Shown here piece by piece: positions 6,836-15,000 of a DNA stretch of 17,044 nucleotides. Both the position numbers and the translations under genes were made by a program. Every line of letters begins with the position of its first letter. Position 1 is the stretch's first letter. Origin of the DNA: an uncultured Eubacteriales bacterium (lineage in GTDB: Bacteria > Bacillota > Clostridia > Christensenellales > UBA1242); the NCBI GenBank assembly GCA_948806215.1, contig CAQIDI010000018.1, positions 1-17,044 of the forward strand. The letters are read 5' to 3'. Below the pieces are notes generated by a model that was not told the DNA's origin, did not search any database, and was given only the letters and a program-made list of their open reading frames with translations.

Positions 6836-6856
6836 AAATAACAAAAATTGTTATTT
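6836..6856 (-). terminator. AT-rich hairpin, possible second terminator
   Basis: A 9-bp perfect inverted repeat (AAATAACAA / TTGTTATTT) with a 3-nt loop is followed on the minus strand by a T-rich tract. It is weak because the stem is almost all A-T. It lies ~100 nt past the main terminator of the CorC-family gene and just before the XRE promoter. A second small inverted repeat (ATCAC / GTGAT, 6869-6885) lies beside it. Confidence 0.4.
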
Positions 6857-6956
6857 ATGTCTTTTCAAATCACAGAATTAGTGATAAAATAAAATTATTG
6901 TTTAATTAATCGGATTTAATTAGATATATTGGTTTTTTATTTTGGAAAAGTTGGGG

Positions 6957-6992
6957 AAACAAAAAGAGTGCTAACTAGCACTCTTTTTGTTT
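6957..6992 (-). terminator. Strong rho-independent terminator of CorC-family gene
   Basis: A 16-bp perfect stem (6957-6972 with 6977-6992) closes the 4-nt loop AACT; the downstream arm carries the T-tract. The gene's TAA stop (6992-6994) touches the first base pair of the stem. Confidence 0.92.
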
Positions 6993-8377
6993 TACTTTTC
7001 TTCTTTGTTAATAGCATCTTCTGGTTTAATTGGGTCAATTACCAATCTAACTTTTTTAATTCTCATATCTTCAACTTCGGTTAACGTAAATTCCATAGTT
7101 ATAGTTTTAGAAATTAAATTGCCGTGATCATCCATTTGTTCATCGATTGCAATAACTTCTAATTTCTGATTAACTTCTGGCAAGTTTTCACATAACTCAT
7201 ATAAATATCCCCCAAGCGAAGAATATTCGGTTTCGGGAACATTTTCGATTTCTAATTGCTCAAATAAATCTTCTAAATTTATATCTGGATCAACATCGTA
7301 AGTGTTATCGGAAACTTTAATTAGGCTAGGCACAATAACTTCATCGTCGTGTTCGTCGTAAATATCTCCAACCATTTCTTCCATAACATCTTCAAATGTA
7401 ACAATTCCGCTTGTTCCTCCGTGTTCATCAATAACAATTGCCATATGCTTTTTTTCTTGTTGCATTTTTCTAATAAGTTCTTTTGCTTTCATATTTTCAG
7501 AAACAAAAATTGGTTCGCTCATAATATCTTTAATAACAAACTTATCTTTGTTTAAAACTTTTGCAATAAAATCCTTTATGTGAACAATGCCAATCATATG
7601 GTCTTTATCTTCTTCGTAAACAGGAAGCCTTGAATAACCGCTTTCTAAAAATACTTTTTGAAGTTCTTCAATTTTAGAATCGATACTAACTGCAATAACA
7701 TCTACTCTAGGTGTCATTATATCGTAAATACTTTGCTCATCTAAATCCATAACGCCTTGAAAAATATCAGCATCGTTAGCATCCAGCACACCTTCTTCTT
7801 CCATAGTATCGATAATGCTTTCAAGTTCATCTTCGGTAACAGTTGGGTTATCTTCGGCTTTAGATTTTTTTAGAACTGCTTTTTGAAGTAACATAAACAA
7901 AATTGTTATTGGATACATTACTTTTATTAACACAAACATTATTCCAGAAAATCTTAAAGCAAATTTTTCAGCATTCGCTTTTGCCATTGCTTTAGGCAAA
8001 ATTTCACCAAATATTAAAACAATAATTGTCATAATAACAGTGTTTAAAATGTTAGCAAGGGTTGGGTTAACAATAAGCCTACCAAAAATAATAGCACATA
8101 TGGTAGTACTTGCAATGTTTACAAAGTTGTTTCCAACTAAAATTGTTGCAAGGGTTTTATCATAGTGTTCCATTATGTAAAGTGCTTTTCTAGCACCTTT
8201 TCGTTTTTCTTCAACATAGTTTTTCATTCTAATGCTATTGGCAGTTGAAAACGCAGTTTCACTAGAAGAAAAGAATGCCGATAAAAATAATAATACAACT
8301 AATACGCAAATTAAAATAGCATCAACTACTCCAAATTGCACAGCATTTAACATTAAGTTCGGGAGAGGTATACTCAC
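6992..8377 (-). CDS. CNNM/CBS/CorC-HlyC membrane protein (hemolysin C family)
   Basis: This 461-residue inner-membrane protein has the layout of the CorC/YhdP/hemolysin-C group. A DUF21/CNNM membrane domain comes first (~15-190), with a first helix at ~17-38, the motif SSSETAFSTAN and helices near 76-98, 106-127 and 140-166. A CBS pair follows (~218-340; IMTPRVDVIAV, M221, and the second repeat ending IDEHGGTSGIVTFEDVMEE). Last is a CorC_HlyC domain (~355-445). Relatives are linked to Mg2+ or Co2+ efflux and Mg2+ homeostasis; 'hemolysin' is a historical label. The start is GTG at 8377, with AAGGAG 6 nt upstream; the later ATG codons lack such a site. It has its own promoter and terminator, so it is a single-gene unit. 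The exact ion is unknown. Confidence 0.93.
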   Translation of the reverse strand: MSIPLPNLMLNAVQFGVVDAILICVLVVLLFLSAFFSSSETAFSTANSIRMKNYVEEKRKGARKALYIMEHYDKTLATILVGNNFVNIASTTICAIIFGRLIVNPTLANILNTVIMTIIVLIFGEILPKAMAKANAEKFALRFSGIMFVLIKVMYPITILFMLLQKAVLKKSKAEDNPTVTEDELESIIDTMEEEGVLDANDADIFQGVMDLDEQSIYDIMTPRVDVIAVSIDSKIEELQKVFLESGYSRLPVYEEDKDHMIGIVHIKDFIAKVLNKDKFVIKDIMSEPIFVSENMKAKELIRKMQQEKKHMAIVIDEHGGTSGIVTFEDVMEEMVGDIYDEHDDEVIVPSLIKVSDNTYDVDPDINLEDLFEQLEIENVPETEYSSLGGYLYELCENLPEVNQKLEVIAIDEQMDDHGNLISKTITMEFTLTEVEDMRIKKVRLVIDPIKPEDAINKEEK

Positions 8378-8409
8378 AATTAACTCCTTATAAATAAATT
8401 TGTGCTAAT

Positions 8410-8444
8410 ATTTTAGCATAAATAATTGCGATTTGCAATTATTT
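8410..8444 (-). promoter_or_regulatory. Promoter of CorC-family gene with inverted repeat
   Basis: On the minus strand: TTGCAA (8433-8438), a 17-nt spacer and TAAAAT (8410-8415) with an extended-10 TGC. A perfect inverted repeat with 10-bp arms and a 5-nt centre (AAATAATTGC, 8420-8429; GCAATTATTT, 8435-8444) covers the -35 and spacer, and a smaller one (GCTAA / TTAGC, 8404-8417) brackets the -10. The layout is that of a repressed promoter. Confidence 0.7.
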
Positions 8445-8500
8445 AATAATAATCATATTATTTAGGTATTTATGCCAATTTTTATAAAATTGTTAAAAAT

Positions 8501-8527
8501 AAAAAGCAAACTTAATTGTTTGCTTTT
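8501..8527 (-). terminator. Rho-independent terminator of M16 peptidase gene
   Basis: A 10-bp stem AAAAGCAAAC / GTTTGCTTTT (8502-8511 with 8518-8527) has a 6-nt loop that contains the TAA stop (8512-8514). A T-rich tract follows on the minus strand. Confidence 0.85.
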
Positions 8528-9792
8528 AAAATTGATTTTATTTTTTTTATTGAATATATATCTTCTTTTTTAATGTTTCCCACAACACTAACAAAAACCT
8601 TATCAAAGTTAACTAAATTGTTAATTGATTTTTTTACGTTATCTAGAGTTATATCTTTTTTTTCAAACTTAAACTCTCTTTCTTTAAGCAATCGACCGTG
8701 CCCTAAATATTCATAAAAATCATCAATGCAATAATCGGTTGGATGCCCCACATATCTATCTCTAAATTCTTTAAAGTTTCGCTTAACTCGGTTAACATCT
8801 TTTTCGTTAACTTCGTTTTTTATTTCTTTAAATAATTCGCCTAAAACATCAAAACACATATTAACCTTTTTTGGTTCGGTTTCAATATCAAAAAATATTA
8901 GTCCGTCGTTACGGTTGGTTGACCTACCCATACTAATAGCATAAACCAACTGATGTTTTTCTCTAAATTGGTTCCACATTGGCGACTTCATAACATTAAG
9001 ATATTTAATAGATAATCCATCAATAAAATTTTGTTCTAATTCTAAAAATCCGCAAGTTGGAAAACCAATTAAAATTTTAACTTTGTTTCTATCCATTGTT
9101 TCGCATACTAATTTGCTATCGCCATTAATTTTAAAATCGTATATGTTAAAATCCGGTTTATCGCCCATTTTTAAATTATCAACCAAATATTTTTTTATAA
9201 GTTTTTTAACTTTTAAAAATGGTAAGCTAGATGTAACGCAAGCATAAAAATTGTTGGAAATAAAATTGTTTTGTTTGTAATTTAACAAATTTTTTCTTGT
9301 TATTTTTAACATTTTATTTTCATCACCTAAAGTAGATGATTTTGTTTCTGGGTAATTATAGGCAGTGTTCCACAAATTTTTAAAAGCAATTCTTGCTTGG
9401 TTATCCTTATCCCTAATAATTTCTTGCAAAACAACTTGCTTTTCTTTTTCAAGTTCTTCTTCTGGAAAATTAGCATTCAAAAAACAATCGGCACAAATTT
9501 CTAAACCTTTTTCAAATTGTTTACTACTTTCATAAAAACGCATAACCAAGGTTTCTGCACCAGTGGAAGCATTAATCGAAGAAATGTTTAATCTAATATC
9601 TTCATCTAACTGCTCTTTAGTTTTTGTAGATGTGCCCTTAAAAAGCATATGCTCTAACAAATGGCTTAAGCCTGTGTTGTTATCTAAAGCCCCACCACGA
9701 TTAATACCAAACCTAATAGCAGTTGCCCTAGATAATCGGTTTTTTCTATATATTAAGGTTGCACCATTTTTAAATTTGTAAACTTTTCTCAT
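8512..9792 (-). CDS. M16 family zinc metallopeptidase
   Basis: This is an insulinase/pitrilysin-type peptidase of 426 residues, the size of the single-chain bacterial processing-peptidase-like group (YmxG/YmfH-like). The inverted zinc motif HLLEH is at 44-48, and the third ligand fits E124 in VVLQEI, giving the canonical HXXEH-(~75)-E spacing. A C-terminal inactive-like half follows (residues ~175-420, with QLVYAISM near the centre). It has no signal peptide, so it is probably cytoplasmic. The substrate is unknown; family members digest peptides. I chose ATG 9792, with AAAGGA upstream; the ATG at 9834 lies upstream of the likely -10 element and would not be in the transcript. It is transcribed away from the divergent phosphatase gene. 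Confidence 0.93.
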   Translation of the reverse strand: MRKVYKFKNGATLIYRKNRLSRATAIRFGINRGGALDNNTGLSHLLEHMLFKGTSTKTKEQLDEDIRLNISSINASTGAETLVMRFYESSKQFEKGLEICADCFLNANFPEEELEKEKQVVLQEIIRDKDNQARIAFKNLWNTAYNYPETKSSTLGDENKMLKITRKNLLNYKQNNFISNNFYACVTSSLPFLKVKKLIKKYLVDNLKMGDKPDFNIYDFKINGDSKLVCETMDRNKVKILIGFPTCGFLELEQNFIDGLSIKYLNVMKSPMWNQFREKHQLVYAISMGRSTNRNDGLIFFDIETEPKKVNMCFDVLGELFKEIKNEVNEKDVNRVKRNFKEFRDRYVGHPTDYCIDDFYEYLGHGRLLKEREFKFEKKDITLDNVKKSINNLVNFDKVFVSVVGNIKKEDIYSIKKIKSILKANN

Positions 9793-9816
9793 AAATTTTC
9801 CTTTTTTTGTTAATTT

Positions 9817-9822
9817 AGTATA
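9817..9822 (-). promoter_or_regulatory. -10 element of M16 gene
   Basis: TATACT on the minus strand lies ~25 nt before the chosen ATG. The -35 region (TTTATT at 17 nt) is weak. It supports the shorter start of the M16 gene. Confidence 0.4.
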
Positions 9823-9921
9823 ACAAAACAACATAAAAAAATAAAATTTTTTATAATTATTTTTTAAACTTTACTAAATCATATTTTTTAATTAAACTAT
9901 TAAAAACATTAAGGGGCTTTT

Positions 9922-11031
9922 ATGAAATTATTAAAAAATAATTTCTTTAAGGTTTTAATAGCATCGTTAATTTTATTTTGTTCTATAAGCATTGTTTTTA
10001 TTAGTTTTTATTTTTCTCCTAATAACTCGATGTTTAACATTAACACTGCCAACTTTAAAAATGTTATTTTATTTGTTGGCGATGGTATGGGCGAAAACCA
10101 CATAAAAACTACCGAACTAAGTAATGGTTATCCACTATATATAAACACTAATAACACTTTTAAAACTTATGTAACAACAAAATCTAAAAACAAAGAAATA
10201 ACCGATAGTGCCGCTGCTGCAACTGCATTATCAACTGGAATAAAAGTTGATAATGGTTCGATATGTAAACTAGATGGTAACAATCTTGAAACAATGGCAG
10301 AATATGCAAAAAAATTAAATAAAGGTGTGGGAATAATTTCTACCGAAACTTTAACTGGAGCAACCCCTGCAGGATTTTCTGCAAATGCTAGTAACAGACA
10401 AAACACCGATGAAATATTTTTATCGCAACTAAATAGTAAAGTTGATATTTTTATTAGTGCTGGAAAAAGCTATTGCGACTTAAAATTAGATTTAATAAAT
10501 TCGTTTAATGCAAGTTATGTAACAACAAAATCGGATTTGAATAATATTATAAATAATAAACAACAAAAAATAATAGCTTCGTTTAATAGCATACCAAGTT
10601 CAAATTTTAATAACGAAAATCCAAGTTTAGCAAACGTTTGTGATTTAGCTATTAAATATTTATCAAAATTTTACGGCGACAACGGATTTTTTTTAATGAT
10701 AGAAGAAGCTCACATTGATAAGCGTTCACACTCTAATAATATTAATGGAATGATACGACACTTAAATAACTTAGATAACACAGTTAAAGTTGTTAACGAT
10801 TGGGCAAAAAATAATAACACTTGTGTTTTTGTTACTGCCGATCACGAAACCGGAAATTTAGAATATCTGCCCGAAACCGAAATAGCAAATAGCTGGTATC
10901 AAAGCAAAAATCACACTAATAAAAATGTTCCATTGTTTTGTTTTTCTAATAAAGCAAATTGGATTTTTAAAAATAATAATGTAATAGATAACACTGAAGT
11001 TTCGCAAATTATTAGAAACCTGCTTAAATAA
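9922..11031 (+). CDS. Membrane-anchored alkaline phosphatase
   Basis: This is a PhoA-superfamily phosphomonoesterase of 369 residues, short for the family. A basic N-terminus and one hydrophobic helix (~9-31, no lipobox) make it a membrane-anchored outward-facing enzyme. The metal and catalytic residues are in place: D54 in VGDGMG, nucleophile S96 in TDSAAAATALSTG, ATPAGF near 150, E262/D266/H270 in EEAHIDKRSH, D307-H308 in TADHETG, and H331 in KNHTNKN, in the same order as in E. coli PhoA. It would release phosphate from esters, perhaps nucleotides, outside the membrane. ATG is preceded by AAGGGG at 5-6 nt. It is the first plus-strand gene, divergent from the M16 gene and 59 bp before the nucleoside hydrolase. 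No clear promoter or Pho box was seen in 9835-9921. Confidence 0.93.
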   Translation: MKLLKNNFFKVLIASLILFCSISIVFISFYFSPNNSMFNINTANFKNVILFVGDGMGENHIKTTELSNGYPLYINTNNTFKTYVTTKSKNKEITDSAAAATALSTGIKVDNGSICKLDGNNLETMAEYAKKLNKGVGIISTETLTGATPAGFSANASNRQNTDEIFLSQLNSKVDIFISAGKSYCDLKLDLINSFNASYVTTKSDLNNIINNKQQKIIASFNSIPSSNFNNENPSLANVCDLAIKYLSKFYGDNGFFLMIEEAHIDKRSHSNNINGMIRHLNNLDNTVKVVNDWAKNNNTCVFVTADHETGNLEYLPETEIANSWYQSKNHTNKNVPLFCFSNKANWIFKNNNVIDNTEVSQIIRNLLK

Positions 11032-11035
11032 TTTT

Positions 11036-11064
11036 TTGATAATATTAAATTATGTTAAAATAAT
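11036..11064 (+). promoter_or_regulatory. Candidate promoter of nucleoside hydrolase
   Basis: TTGATA (11036-11041), a 17-nt spacer and AATAAT (11059-11064) lie in the short gap after the phosphatase gene. Both hexamers are 5/6 matches, but the gap is nearly all A/T, so chance is a real possibility. No terminator lies between the two genes, so read-through is also likely. Confidence 0.45.
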
Positions 11065-11090
11065 AAAAATATATTATAAGGATAAATATT

Positions 11091-12026
11091 ATGTATATAG
11101 AAAAAACACCATTAATTATTGATACCGACCCCGGAGTTGACGATGCAGTAGCATTAATTCAAGCATTTTATGCTCCAAACTTAGATATTAAATTAATATG
11201 TTCAACTGCCGGCAATTTAGGCATTGAAACAACAACCAGAAACGCTATTCACTTGTGTGAACTGTACGAACAAAATATTCCAGTAGCACAAGGCTTGCCG
11301 GGCCCGCTTTACCGCGACCTTGAAACAGCCACTAACCCACACGGAAGTGTGCACGGAAAAATGGGTTTTGGAAAATATGTTTACGACGGAGTTAAAAATT
11401 CTCCTATTGAACTTCCTGCATACGAAGCAATGCACTATGCTCTACAATTATATAAAGGAACAACAATTTTAGTTTTAGGTCCACTTACCAATGTTGCTAA
11501 GCTACTGCTAGAATATCCAGAAGATGCTAAACGCATTAAAACCATTGTGTTTATGGGTGGAACAAAAGAAAATGTTTTAATGGAAGATAACCCATATCCT
11601 GAATTTAACATTAGTCGCGACCCAGAAGCTGTTGATATTGTTTTAAAAAGTGGCGCAGATATTGTTATTATTCCTATGGAATTTGGACACAATGCATATA
11701 TTCCACAAGCAGAAATTAAAAAACTAAAAAGCATTAATAAAACTGGCGAAATATTCCACACAATGTATCAAGATTATAAAGATGGTCACGTTAAAGATGA
11801 AGATGCTGCAACTCACGATAGTTGTGCAATCGCTTATGTTATTGAACCAACACTATTTAAGCTGGAACCTGTAACCTGCGAATTTATTTATAGAAACGAT
11901 AAAGGAATTTTGGTTTCTAACTTAGCAAAAGAAAGTAACATTAAACTTGCTATTGATATGGATTATGCTGGATTTAAAAACCTTTATTATGGTTTGCTTA
12001 GTGTTTCTAAAACTAAAGATGAATAA
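11091..12026 (+). CDS. Inosine-uridine-type nucleoside hydrolase
   Basis: This enzyme hydrolyses the N-glycosidic bond of ribonucleosides to ribose plus base, for salvage. The 311-residue protein has the Ca2+-binding signature IIDTDPGVDDAVAL (D11, D13, D17, D18), VLGPLTNVA near 130, FMGGT, the substrate-binding segment EFNISRDPEA (N173) and the C-terminal ligand pair HDSCAIAY (H242, D243). All are at the usual spacing and the length is standard. It has no signal peptide, so it is cytoplasmic. ATG is preceded by AAGGATAA at a slightly long distance. Substrate preference (purine, pyrimidine or broad) cannot be told. It lies behind the alkaline phosphatase, which could supply nucleosides from extracellular nucleotides, and converges on the M60 gene. 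Confidence 0.95.
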   Translation: MYIEKTPLIIDTDPGVDDAVALIQAFYAPNLDIKLICSTAGNLGIETTTRNAIHLCELYEQNIPVAQGLPGPLYRDLETATNPHGSVHGKMGFGKYVYDGVKNSPIELPAYEAMHYALQLYKGTTILVLGPLTNVAKLLLEYPEDAKRIKTIVFMGGTKENVLMEDNPYPEFNISRDPEAVDIVLKSGADIVIIPMEFGHNAYIPQAEIKKLKSINKTGEIFHTMYQDYKDGHVKDEDAATHDSCAIAYVIEPTLFKLEPVTCEFIYRNDKGILVSNLAKESNIKLAIDMDYAGFKNLYYGLLSVSKTKDE

Positions 12027-12066
12027 AACTATTAATAAACTCAAAAATAACTTTTATTAATTTAAC

Positions 12067-12098
12067 AAAAAAACCACCAATTATTTGGTGGCTTTTTT
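12067..12098. terminator. Bidirectional terminator between convergent genes
   Basis: The CCACCAA / TTGGTGG stem (12074-12080 with 12085-12091), with a 4-nt loop, is flanked by seven A on one side and six T on the other. It serves both the nucleoside hydrolase (plus) and the M60 gene (minus, stop at 12100-12102). Confidence 0.9.
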
Positions 12099-12099
12099 A

Positions 12100-15000
12100 T
12101 TACTTTTTAGTTGTAGGTTTTTTAGAAGTAGAATTTTTTGTTTCAACGTTTTTTACTGTTTTAGCTTTTTCTGGTTGTTTTTGTTTTTCGCTAGCTGGTT
12201 TATTAGGTTTGGTTTCCGCAACTTTAGATGCACTCTTTTTAGCTTCTGGCAATTTAGTGTTATTAGCCAAATTATTGTTAACCTTTTTAGAAGTGTTAGT
12301 CTTGTTATCGGTTACTTTTTTAGTTGAAACATCATTTTTTAAATTCTTTTCTTGTTTAGCATTATCAACTTTTTTATCTTCTTTTTTCTCGGTTATTTTA
12401 GCATTATTATTCAAGTTAGTTGCTTTATCGCTTTTAGTATTGTTAACATTTTGTTTTGAAGTTTTTTCACTTATCTTATTATCAACTTGATTTTTATTTT
12501 CTTTTGCGATTTTTTTGTTGTTTTCTTGTGAACCATCTTCTACATTTTGTTTAGAACTATTTTTATCTTTTTTAGGTTTCTTTTCACGATTATCTAACTT
12601 GTTAATAAGCTTACTACCAAAAATTTTATTTCTAAAATTAGGAACAAATATTAAAACTAAAACAAACGCAAGGGTTACTAAAAACAATAGTAAGAAAACT
12701 ACTAAAGTAATAGTAAGTGCTTTTTCTTTATAAATATTTGGTGCATTTAGCACACTTGCCGAATAAGGCAATCCAACAATATTTAGCATAACTTTATTTG
12801 CAGATGTTGTTATAATTTCCACAGTATGCTCCTTATTTTCTAAATTTTCTATGTTTGAAACTAGTTTCCTTGATTCTTTCTTATCAGTGTTTAAGTGGAA
12901 CTCGTTTAAAAGTTTTCCGTCAACAATAACTTTTGCTGAGCCATAGTTTTCTCCTGTTGCAGCATAAAGTGCAAAGCTATCGCCAACAAATTTTATTACT
13001 AAACTTTGATTTTTCTTTTCGCTAATTAAATATCCATTTGGTTCAGTATCAATATTAACCGAATTTTTCCAACCTTTTGTTGCATAAAACTTAGGGCTTG
13101 TTGAAGGAATAACTTGTTGTGTTTTAGATTGAATTCCCGCATCTAACTCGGCAAGAACCGAAAAGTTTCCGCCTGTTGTTCCTTTAACAATTAGTTTTAA
13201 ATATCTACCGGATATTTGTTCAAATTTCATTGTGATAGTTTGTTTAACATAAGAATTTCTATCAGCTGTTGCAATAGTTTTCCAAACTCCATCTAAACTA
13301 TCAGCTATTTGAAGCTCACAGTTTGTAATATAAGAGTTAACATTATTTCTGGTTGTTACCGAAAAGAAATTAAATATTTGTTTTGTTGAAGTATCCAAAA
13401 TAAATTCTTGTGGATTTTCTTCTGTTATTTTTGGAACACCGCCACCATAGGTTGTGTGCATATTTGTTCCATTTAAACCATCAATCAAATAAGTCCATTT
13501 ATCAATAACTAAAACACCATCGCCTTCAAGTGGTTTATTTGTTTCTGGATCGATTAATTGTTGTTCTAAATATCTGCCACCAACAATGTTTTCAGGGGCT
13601 TTAACAATACTCCACTCACTTTTATCAGAACCAGTAATAGAAAGTTTAATGTTATCTTTTTGTGAAACCAAATATTTTGGTTCAAAAACAAATTCTTCAA
13701 ACTTCTTTCCTAAAGGATAATTTGGATGAAATATTTGCGATTGTGGAATTTGTGAATATCTACCATTTTCTCCTAAAATTCCAACCGAAGCACTTCCTTT
13801 TCCTCCACGATTAGTGTTAAGAACTCTAATAGCATAATATTCGCCTTCTTTAACTATTAGTTTTGCACTATGATTATAGTTAGCACCAGCAGTATAAATA
13901 AGATTTGTTTTTTCTAAGGTTTCAAAATCTGTTCCATAATATAAGCATAGTCCGTTACTTCCACTAACTGCCAAAGAAACTTCTCCTGTTAGTGGTGCTT
14001 TCCACCAAAAATCGCAAACTTTAACTTGCCAATCACTGGTGTTGTAAGATGGTATTCCCGCACTAGCCGAGTTAGCAAAAGTAGGAACTAAATTTAAAAT
14101 TTGGTTTTCTAAGTTAGAAATCATAGCAGCGCCAGAGCAATTAGGATTTTCAATATTAGCATAAGTTGAAACTCTTGCACTATTATAACTAATTCTAAGT
14201 GTGATTGTTAAAGTGTGAATAACACCATCATTTAGTTTAACTCTAAACGAAAATTCATCAAGTGCACCAGTATATTTTTTATTAAAAGAATATGTGTAAG
14301 TACCATCGCTAGCTCTTTTAATTTTTCCGTGTTTAGGATTTCCTACCGAAATAACCTTAAATCCTTTTTTATCTTGTGTATCTAATGTGCTAATGGTGTT
14401 ATTTGTTAAATCAAATGTAATATCATCTCCAAAAACCACATTATAATCGCCTGCAGTTTTAACTCCGTTAATACCACCTGCATAAAAACAAGAAACTGGT
14501 TCGTAGTTTGGCAATTTTTTCATTTCTATTAATTGGTCGGCTGTAAACATTTCATCAGTTATTTTAGCACCATAAAAAGTGTTAAAATATTTTATGAAAT
14601 TCATTTTATAAATTAACGAACATCTGTAAGCAAAATCAGCACGCTTATTATCGCAATAAGTTGGATTTAGGTTGTAGCTATACATTAATTCGTAATATTT
14701 ATCAGCCCCAAACGAATGCATTATGTTTGCATACATACCAAGTGCTTGAAAATAGCCTGCTTCAGAAAAATCGGAAAATTTATTAGCGTTTGCTATTGTT
14801 TCTTTTAAAGTTGAATAAGGATTAGCATAACCACCGTGCTCTGCATCTTCGCCATTTCTTATTGTTGTTCCAACATCGCAAAGTTTTATGTAAGCAAGCA
14901 ATGTTAACGCATTGTTTCTAACTTCGCCTTCCTGCTTACTACCAAAGCCCCAAACATTTCCATATGCAGTAGAATGATTGTGTCCAATTTCGTGCAATGT

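Noticed and set aside
6857..6956. Small RNA between the two hairpins downstream of the CorC-family gene
   Set aside because: No convincing promoter precedes it on the minus strand, and the second hairpin is nearly all A-T; more likely a spare terminator or chance repeat.
9793..9834. Longer N-terminus of the M16 peptidase from ATG 9834
   Set aside because: It would start upstream of the TATACT -10 element and lacks a ribosome binding site; ATG 9792 has AAAGGA and gives a family-like N-terminus.
11435..11761. Minus-strand open frame inside the nucleoside hydrolase gene
   Set aside because: The plus-strand frame contains all nucleoside hydrolase motifs; the opposite frame has no start signal and no recognisable domain.
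12085..12733. Plus-strand open frames opposite the basic tail of the M60 protein
   Set aside because: The Phe/Leu-rich proteins are the reverse complement of Lys/Asn-rich codons, and the first frame starts inside the bidirectional terminator.
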